This document shows, in pieces, positions 5,700 through 11,211 of a stretch of DNA of 11,211 nucleotides. The stretch spans positions 1 to 11,211 of the forward strand of contig JAOPZG010000653.1 in assembly GCA_025964215.1 (NCBI GenBank). Reading direction: 5' to 3'. The position numbers and the translations under genes were made by a program. The stretch's first letter is position 1, and each line of letters opens with the position of its first letter. The notes under the pieces were generated by a model. That model made no database searches and had not been told where the DNA came from. It was given only the letters and a program-made list of their open reading frames with translations. Source of the DNA: Conexibacter sp. Its GTDB lineage: Bacteria > Actinomycetota > Thermoleophilia > Solirubrobacterales > Solirubrobacteraceae.

Positions 5700-8600
5700 T
5701 CATCTCCGCACGGTGATGCTCTTCGTCGCCACGAGCGCCTTGCCGCCCTTCGGGCTGAAGGCGACGCTCACCCGCAGCGACACCTTCGCGTGACGGCGAA
5801 GGCTCGCCCGTGCCTTGCTCGTCAGCTTGGCCGTGATCGACGCCTCGGTGCCGCTGCGCAGCGTCCGCGAGGCTCGCGTCAGCAGCCCGCCGGCGGAGAC
5901 CGTCAGCTTGCCGGCGCCGAGGTTGCCGACCCGGAGCGTCACCGACTTCGACGAGCTCTTGGCGCTCTTGACGGAGGGCTTGCATCCCTCGATCGCGGCC
6001 TTCGCCGTGGACACCTTCGTCGCGTTGTTCTGACCCGTGAGCCGGATGTCGAAGTTCCGGTCCCGCTCACAGGTGCTGGGCTTGCCGGAGACCACGAGGA
6101 TCCCGTGCTTCCCGCCGTCGATGTTCAACGAGACCGACTTGATCGGTGCGTCCGGGATGTCGTGGAACGTCGTCACGAGCCGCTCGCTCGAGTCGACGGC
6201 CGAGTCGGCGTCGAGGTCGATCGTCACCCCATCACCCGACAACGGGATCCAGAGCTTCGGCAGCGTCTTGATGGTGCGCCCCGTCGCGCTCTTCCGCAGG
6301 CCCTCGACGAAGTAGACCGGCCCGGTGAGCGGATCCTTGAGGACCGACACCACCTTCGCCTGGCCGACGATCGAGGCCTTCGGACAGTTCAAGGCAACCC
6401 GCTCCTCCGGCTTGCACAGACCCTGCGCGTTGTCCGGATCCAGCGCGAGGGAGAGCGGCAGCTTCGCCTCGACCTTGGCGAGGTTCGCCCCACCACCCGA
6501 GTCCGTCAGCGTCGCGCTGACACCGGGGTGCGTGCCGTCCGTCGTCGTGTTCTTGCCCGTGAGCTTGAACGCGAGCTTCTGGTTGAGGTCGAGGTCCCCG
6601 CAGCCTCCGGGCTGGAACGCCACCGTCTGATCGCTGCTGCCGCCACCGAGCGCCTGGAAGCTCCCGAAGATCGACTGCTTCGCGCAGCTCGTCGGGTTGA
6701 ACGTGAAGTTCGGCCGGTCGAGCGTGACGTTGACCTGGCGGAGCCTCAGCTGAATGCCCTGGATGATCGTGGGCAGCGGATCGGACTTGACCGTGACATG
6801 GGCCTTGCGGTCCACGTAGATGCCGGCACGCACGACCACGACCCCGAGGTCGAACGGCCCCGCCTGCCCGGCGGTGGGCACGGCGATGGACAGGCCGAAG
6901 GGCGCGTCCTTGTAGGGACCCGTGAGGTACACGTTGCCGGTCAGCCCCAGCGGCTGCGCACCCGGACCCGAGAGCACCGACGTCGTGCCGATCTTGCTCT
7001 CAGCCGGGCAGAAGCCCGCGTCGGCCGGCGTCGGATCGCACTCGGGGACCGAGCCGATGTTCGCCAGCAGGCCTGCCGGGAGCGCCGTGCTGATCTGCGA
7101 CAGGAACGGCATGCCGTCCGACCGCGTCAGCGTGAACGAGAACGGCGAGTACTTCCCGGCGAGCGGGTTCGTCGTCCCCGCCGAGAACGAGGGCGCGAAC
7201 TGCTTCGGCCCGCAGTTCTGGTCGATCGTCATCGGCGAGTCCAGCCCGACGGGCGTGTCGGACGTCCACGACGTGACCTCCACGTGCGTGTTGTAGGTCC
7301 CGCACGCCGTCGGCGTGGCCAGCGGCGCTTGGGAGCCGCCGTTGAAGTCCACCTGCATGGAGGAGAACGGCAGCTGCGGCGTGTTGTCGAACGTCGCCGT
7401 CACTTGACCCGTGACCGGGTCCAAGTCGATCTTGCCAGGCAACTTCAGGTAGAAGCCGGGGCCCTTCACCGCGATGTACATCGCGATGAGCGAGTGGAAC
7501 GGGTTGTCGTTCTGCTTGGCGAGGATCATGTCACCCTCGAGCGGATCATCCAACAGCGGCGTGTCGATCGTGATCGTGCCGAGCTTCGACGACGCCGGAC
7601 AGGTCGGCGGGTCGTTCGTTCCCAGGTTGATCTCCGAGGGCGCGCATGCGCCGAGGCCAGCGGCCGAGGATGGGGAGACCGAGACGCCCTGAGGGAACAC
7701 CACCTTTACGCTGCGGACCTGTGCCGACGCGATGCCGTCCGGATCCTGAGGCTGCGGCACCTGGAGACCGAAGTTCAGCCCTGTAGGTGCGTCGGCGGCG
7801 TGGGCGAGCGGTCGCACGTCGGCGGTCGGCTTGAACGGCACGCGCTCGCAGCCCTCCATGAGGAGCGGTGTGCCGTCCTCATCCGCGGTCACCGTGCGCG
7901 TGTCGTACACCCCCGGGTGCTCCCAGGAGTCTCCACGGATCGTGAACGACAGCGGATCGCCGCTGCACGTCGGCGGCGACGTCAGGAACGGCACGCGCGG
8001 TGCCTCGGTCTTCAGGCGGAACGGCTGCGGGGTGTTGAATCCGTTCCCGAAGATCTGCTGCACGTGGTCCTGACGGAGCCAGTCGTGACTCGCGTCTGCT
8101 GGCACGCCCCAGATCGTAAGTCGCACAGACTCAATTGCCTCACCCTGCGAGATCGCGAAGCTCCCCGAGGAGATGCCGTAGTCGCCCGGTCGGACCCGCG
8201 CGGTGACGAGTCCGATCACGCCTGAGTAGTTGAACCCGAATCGTGCTGGGACGTCGGACCCGTGCGCAATGTTGAAGACCCCGACGGTGACCTGCGAACG
8301 ACCACCGCTGGCCCAGCCCACGATCTCGGCCACGCCGATCTGCGCCCCCATCGCGCAGTTGGCACCACCCGCGCCTGGGTTGACGAGGTCGGCCGGCCGG
8401 CAGGTGGGCACGCCGGTCGGGTTGCCAACCAAGCCCTTGGGGAGGTCGACATCCACGTCGCGGACACCCTCTGCCGGCGTCCCGTCCGGGTTGGTGTGCA
8501 CCTTGAACGCCACCGTGAGGTCCGGATGGGCTCCGGCCTGTCGCGAGAACAGCGGATCGACGAACGTCCCATCGGCGTTCACGTAGGGGAAGTCATCGTA

Positions 8601-8798
8601 GGGATTCGCCGGATCGCCCACGTTGATCGCTGGCGGCTGGTTCAGCGCGACGCCCACGCTGTCGAAGGCCAGGTCGGCGCGCGCGGAGCTCGCCGCCAAG
8701 AGCACCACGAGGAACGCCAGCGCGGCGCCAACCACGAAGCGGGCCGCGCGGCGCGACGGATGAAGGGTCATCGAGGTCGTGCTCGTCATGGTCATCAC
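5700..8798 (-). CDS. Large secreted protein with four tandem four-cysteine modules and a C-terminal beta domain
   Basis: The protein is 1032 aa; I do not recognise a named family. The N-terminus is a signal peptide: basic RR (16-17), hydrophobic core (20-37) and an ARA cleavage site near 41. Four modules of about 200 aa follow (roughly 92-320, 325-532, 535-736, 740-942). Each carries C-x(14 or 9)-C-x5-[ILV]-G, then a Pro-x-x-Cys segment, then a Gly/Asn-Cys at its end: Cys 133/148/278/317, 385/400/499/529, 587/597/705/733, 795/805/910/939. All 16 cysteines fit this scheme. A basic, probably beta-sheet domain ends the protein (about 941-1032). Repeated themes include LPxGL before the first cysteine and DPLxGxVY after the second pair. 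The GTG at 8798 abuts the upstream TAG stop; the ATG at 8789, with AGGTGA 5 nt before it, is an equally good start. An extracellular structural or adhesive role is inferred. Confidence 0.8.
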   Translation of the reverse strand: MMTMTSTTSMTLHPSRRAARFVVGAALAFLVVLLAASSARADLAFDSVGVALNQPPAINVGDPANPYDDFPYVNADGTFVDPLFSRQAGAHPDLTVAFKVHTNPDGTPAEGVRDVDVDLPKGLVGNPTGVPTCRPADLVNPGAGGANCAMGAQIGVAEIVGWASGGRSQVTVGVFNIAHGSDVPARFGFNYSGVIGLVTARVRPGDYGISSGSFAISQGEAIESVRLTIWGVPADASHDWLRQDHVQQIFGNGFNTPQPFRLKTEAPRVPFLTSPPTCSGDPLSFTIRGDSWEHPGVYDTRTVTADEDGTPLLMEGCERVPFKPTADVRPLAHAADAPTGLNFGLQVPQPQDPDGIASAQVRSVKVVFPQGVSVSPSSAAGLGACAPSEINLGTNDPPTCPASSKLGTITIDTPLLDDPLEGDMILAKQNDNPFHSLIAMYIAVKGPGFYLKLPGKIDLDPVTGQVTATFDNTPQLPFSSMQVDFNGGSQAPLATPTACGTYNTHVEVTSWTSDTPVGLDSPMTIDQNCGPKQFAPSFSAGTTNPLAGKYSPFSFTLTRSDGMPFLSQISTALPAGLLANIGSVPECDPTPADAGFCPAESKIGTTSVLSGPGAQPLGLTGNVYLTGPYKDAPFGLSIAVPTAGQAGPFDLGVVVVRAGIYVDRKAHVTVKSDPLPTIIQGIQLRLRQVNVTLDRPNFTFNPTSCAKQSIFGSFQALGGGSSDQTVAFQPGGCGDLDLNQKLAFKLTGKNTTTDGTHPGVSATLTDSGGGANLAKVEAKLPLSLALDPDNAQGLCKPEERVALNCPKASIVGQAKVVSVLKDPLTGPVYFVEGLRKSATGRTIKTLPKLWIPLSGDGVTIDLDADSAVDSSERLVTTFHDIPDAPIKSVSLNIDGGKHGILVVSGKPSTCERDRNFDIRLTGQNNATKVSTAKAAIEGCKPSVKSAKSSSKSVTLRVGNLGAGKLTVSAGGLLTRASRTLRSGTEASITAKLTSKARASLRRHAKVSLRVSVAFSPKGGKALVATKSITVRR

Positions 8799-11211
8799 CT
8801 ACTTGCCGAGGGTCCGGGAGTACTTGGCCGACGCGGAACCCCAACCTCCGGAGAGACTGACCTTCAGCGACACCTTGAACTTCTTGTGGGCGTGCCGCAT
8901 GGCTTGCGCCTTCTTGCTGAGCGATGCCGTGATCGAGTACGTCCCGGCCCCGGCGACGTTGCGCACCGTCGTGGTGACTCGCGAGCCGGTCACCCGCACG
9001 CGTCCGCGCTGCGACGCCTTGAACGTGATCCGGACCGACTTCGAACCGAAGCTCACCCGGCTCAGCGAGAGCACGACCTTCTCCTGGTTCGTGCGCTTCG
9101 GGCCGCTGCTGCCGGCCGTCGTCGAGCTCGACGCCGGCGGGCTGATCACCGGCCCGCTCCCGAGCTCACCACACTCGGCCCGGACGCAAGGCGCCGGTGG
9201 AGGTGGCGGAGACTGAGCTGGGAAGCCTCCACCGACCCGCGCGTCGTAGACGTCGGAAGACTCGTCCGTGTCTCGCGAGACAAGCCCCTCATCGGTCTGG
9301 AAGAAGACATCGCTGCCGTCCGCCGAGGCGTCGACGAAGAACGCGTCGTATGCGCCATCGCCGGGACTGATCAGCGTCGGCCGATCGCCGTACGCGTAGA
9401 CGTCCTTGGTTCCGTTGTGGTCGGCCGTCACCAACCGCGCCGCCGTGTCGAAGAAGATCAAGCCTGTCTCGGTCATCGCTCGCGGTGGATGGTTGCCGAT
9501 GCCCCGTCCCGACGAGAAGAGGCGCGTGCTTGCCCCCGGGCTCCCGTCGGATGGGCACGACACACAGACGGACTGGTCCGTGTCAGCGTCGTAGCGGTGT
9601 GCCTGACCGTCGTTGCCGATCCACGCGAAGTAACGGCCGTTGGCGGTGACGTAGGTCTGGAACCCGTTGATCAGCAGCACCCTGTCGGCCGTGATGTTGT
9701 GCACCTGGCCGTTCCGCCACACCTCGGCGCCGCTGTTGTCGTCGAAGTAGACCGTCTCTCCGTCGTCGCTCACGCCATACACCGCGTTCTCGTTGAACTG
9801 GGTGACGGGCGCCACGAATCGCAACTCATCGGTGACGGCGTCATATCGGTAAGCGAAGTCCAAGCCGACGGCTGCCACGGCGTCGGTTGTCAACGGGACA
9901 GAGCTGTGGAAGAACACGTATCGACCGTCGGGCGTCACTGCGTCAAGCAGTCCGGGCTGCGGGCCCGGCGGGTCGCCCACGATATGCGAGACCGAAATCG
10001 CCGTCGTCTGACCGTTGGCGCGGCGGAACACTCCACCCGCATCGAACGCCACGACATCGCCCTGAGCGGACGCCGTGGGAAACGCTCTCTTGCCACCCGG
10101 CAGCTGCACGGCGGAGGGCGCGACGGTCCCGTCGGGCAGACGCGATTCGAGCGAGAGCCCGCCGGTGCGGCTCCAACGGTACACAGCGGCCCCCCCGGTC
10201 GCTTCGGGAGAGAAGGGCGGAACGCCCCAGAACAGGATCCAGCTGAAGTCCGGGGCGCCAGCCATGTAGACCCCCTCGCTGGACTGCACGCTGGCGAGCT
10301 CCCGATAGGCAACGCTGCCCGGGGCACCTGCGACAAAGGTGTACTCACCGGTGCGCAGATCCTTGATGTAGATGTTGCCTCCCCCCGCGAACCCGCCCGG
10401 GGCCAGCGCCCGGTTGCTTAGGACGAGCGCGTGCTCGAAGTCCGAGGACACAGCCGTGGTCGAGGCGTCCCACAGCCCCGACACGGCATCCTGCGGGGCA
10501 TCGATGTTCTGCCAGTCTGTCCAGTCGCTCGCGCCGCGGTAGCTCACGTAGTTCTCGCGCATCCGCGAGCCGACCGCGTCCGGCGTCGCCGATGAGGTGC
10601 TCACCGCGATCGCGGAGCCGTCTGCCGCCGTCTGCACATGGAAGTCGCTGACGACCTGCGCTCCCTCCTTGTCCGCCGGCGTCACTTGCTCGTAGCCGCG
10701 ATGCGGCGCGACATCATCGGGGCCCTCGGTCGTGAAGGTCCGGTCGTTGCCAGCGTTCTCACCCGCCGAATTCTTCGCGACGAGCCGGTAGTGGTATGTC
10801 GTACCTGACTGAAGGCCCGTGATCGCCTTTGTCACGGTCCGCGGCGTGCGACTGTTGCCGGCGGGCGCTTCAAAGGAGGCCGGAGCTCTGCTGCCGTAGT
10901 TCGTGGTCAGGCCGTACTCGAAGTGGTACGTGGTCTGTGCACCGAGCGTGTCGACGGTCCCCGTCAGCTCGGCCTCGGACTCCGTCACGGATCCAGCGAC
11001 CCCCGTGGTGACACCGGGCGCCAGCAGCGGGCTGTCGAAGCTCACCGTGGATGACGTGTTTTCAGCACCGGCTCCATTGTCGGCCGAAACCCGAACGTTC
11101 CAACTCGCGTTCGAGCCCAAAGGCAAGTCGTCCACGATCGGGCCGTCGCTGGTAAGGCCAGAGTGATCCGGCCCACGCTGCCATGGGTTCGACGGGTCGC
11201 TTGGATCGGAC
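8799..11211 (-). CDS. Partial surface/secreted protein: FN3-like domain, beta-propeller-like region, C-terminal beta domain
   Basis: This gene is cut by the window edge: the frame is open to 11211 with no convincing start, leaving at least 803 aa. Numbering from the GTG at 11135, residues about 40-137 form a fibronectin-III-like domain (AELTGTVDTLGAQTTYHFEYG, then GLQSGTTYHYRLVAKN). A GYEQVTPADKEG hinge at 147-158 leads into a long region (about 160-635) with repeats of the type TPDGRYVFFHSS, SDDGETVYFDD, TANGRYFAWIGNDG and ASADGSDVFFQT, each an Asp-Gly turn before an aromatic beta strand, as in WD40/TolB-like propellers. It holds a CVSC pair (524/527). A Pro-rich linker with C650 and C655 (642-656) and a Ser/Thr stretch precede a basic C-terminal domain (686-778) related to that of the downstream protein. 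Its TAG stop directly abuts the next gene's GTG, so the two form one operon and are probably translationally coupled. Confidence 0.82.
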   Translation of the reverse strand, partial: SDPSDPSNPWQRGPDHSGLTSDGPIVDDLPLGSNASWNVRVSADNGAGAENTSSTVSFDSPLLAPGVTTGVAGSVTESEAELTGTVDTLGAQTTYHFEYGLTTNYGSRAPASFEAPAGNSRTPRTVTKAITGLQSGTTYHYRLVAKNSAGENAGNDRTFTTEGPDDVAPHRGYEQVTPADKEGAQVVSDFHVQTAADGSAIAVSTSSATPDAVGSRMRENYVSYRGASDWTDWQNIDAPQDAVSGLWDASTTAVSSDFEHALVLSNRALAPGGFAGGGNIYIKDLRTGEYTFVAGAPGSVAYRELASVQSSEGVYMAGAPDFSWILFWGVPPFSPEATGGAAVYRWSRTGGLSLESRLPDGTVAPSAVQLPGGKRAFPTASAQGDVVAFDAGGVFRRANGQTTAISVSHIVGDPPGPQPGLLDAVTPDGRYVFFHSSVPLTTDAVAAVGLDFAYRYDAVTDELRFVAPVTQFNENAVYGVSDDGETVYFDDNSGAEVWRNGQVHNITADRVLLINGFQTYVTANGRYFAWIGNDGQAHRYDADTDQSVCVSCPSDGSPGASTRLFSSGRGIGNHPPRAMTETGLIFFDTAARLVTADHNGTKDVYAYGDRPTLISPGDGAYDAFFVDASADGSDVFFQTDEGLVSRDTDESSDVYDARVGGGFPAQSPPPPPAPCVRAECGELGSGPVISPPASSSTTAGSSGPKRTNQEKVVLSLSRVSFGSKSVRITFKASQRGRVRVTGSRVTTTVRNVAGAGTYSITASLSKKAQAMRHAHKKFKVSLKVSLSGGWGSASAKYSRTLGK

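Noticed and set aside
5676..8225. Open frame of 849 codons on the plus strand opposite the cysteine-module protein
   Set aside because: Composition is dominated by Arg and Val in charged low-complexity runs, and the opposite strand has a signal peptide and a regular cysteine pattern. It is an antisense shadow.
8262..10421. Open frame of 719 codons on the plus strand opposite the operon proteins
   Set aside because: It spans the junction of two real genes, is Arg-rich, and shows no domain. The minus strand carries clear FN3-like and propeller-like repeats.
1..11211. CRISPR array, transposon, phage genes, tRNA or rRNA
   Set aside because: No regularly spaced repeats, transposase or integrase motifs, terminal inverted repeats or RNA-gene signatures were found on either strand by reading.

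Overview
The window is high-GC, densely coded DNA. Its large secreted proteins resemble those I associate with soil actinobacteria of the class Thermoleophilia (Solirubrobacter/Conexibacter-like). That placement rests on protein style and base composition, not on a marker gene. No rRNA, tRNA, IS element, phage gene or CRISPR array is visible.

Left part (1-2290): a secreted serine hydrolase of the class A beta-lactamase/transpeptidase fold (minus strand) is divergent from a probable two-gene plus-strand operon. That operon is a SAM-dependent methyltransferase followed 10 nt later by a membrane-anchored YceI-like protein. The methyltransferase promoter is unusual: a perfect 7+7 bp palindrome lies between the -35 and -10 boxes, and the predicted transcript starts at or next to the ATG (leaderless). 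The YceI reading frame is broken near its C-terminus. The conserved remainder continues in another frame up to 2290, where its stop overlaps the stop of the next, convergent gene.

Middle part (2287-4510): two paralogous GT4-like glycosyltransferases of 339 and 336 aa are arranged head to head around a 117-bp intergenic region. They probably act on cell-surface or secreted glycans. A bidirectional terminator closes this block.

Right part (4566-11211): three genes for exported proteins, all on the minus strand. One is an insulated 291-aa secreted protein with a strong promoter and a long structured leader. The other two form an operon. The upstream gene, cut by the window edge, has a fibronectin-III-like domain, a beta-propeller-like region and a C-terminal beta domain. 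Directly after its stop codon comes a 1032-aa secreted protein made of four tandem modules, each with the same four-cysteine pattern. The two operon proteins share a related C-terminal domain. This pair is the best candidate for an undescribed system: probably a cell-envelope or extracellular assembly rather than an enzyme pathway.
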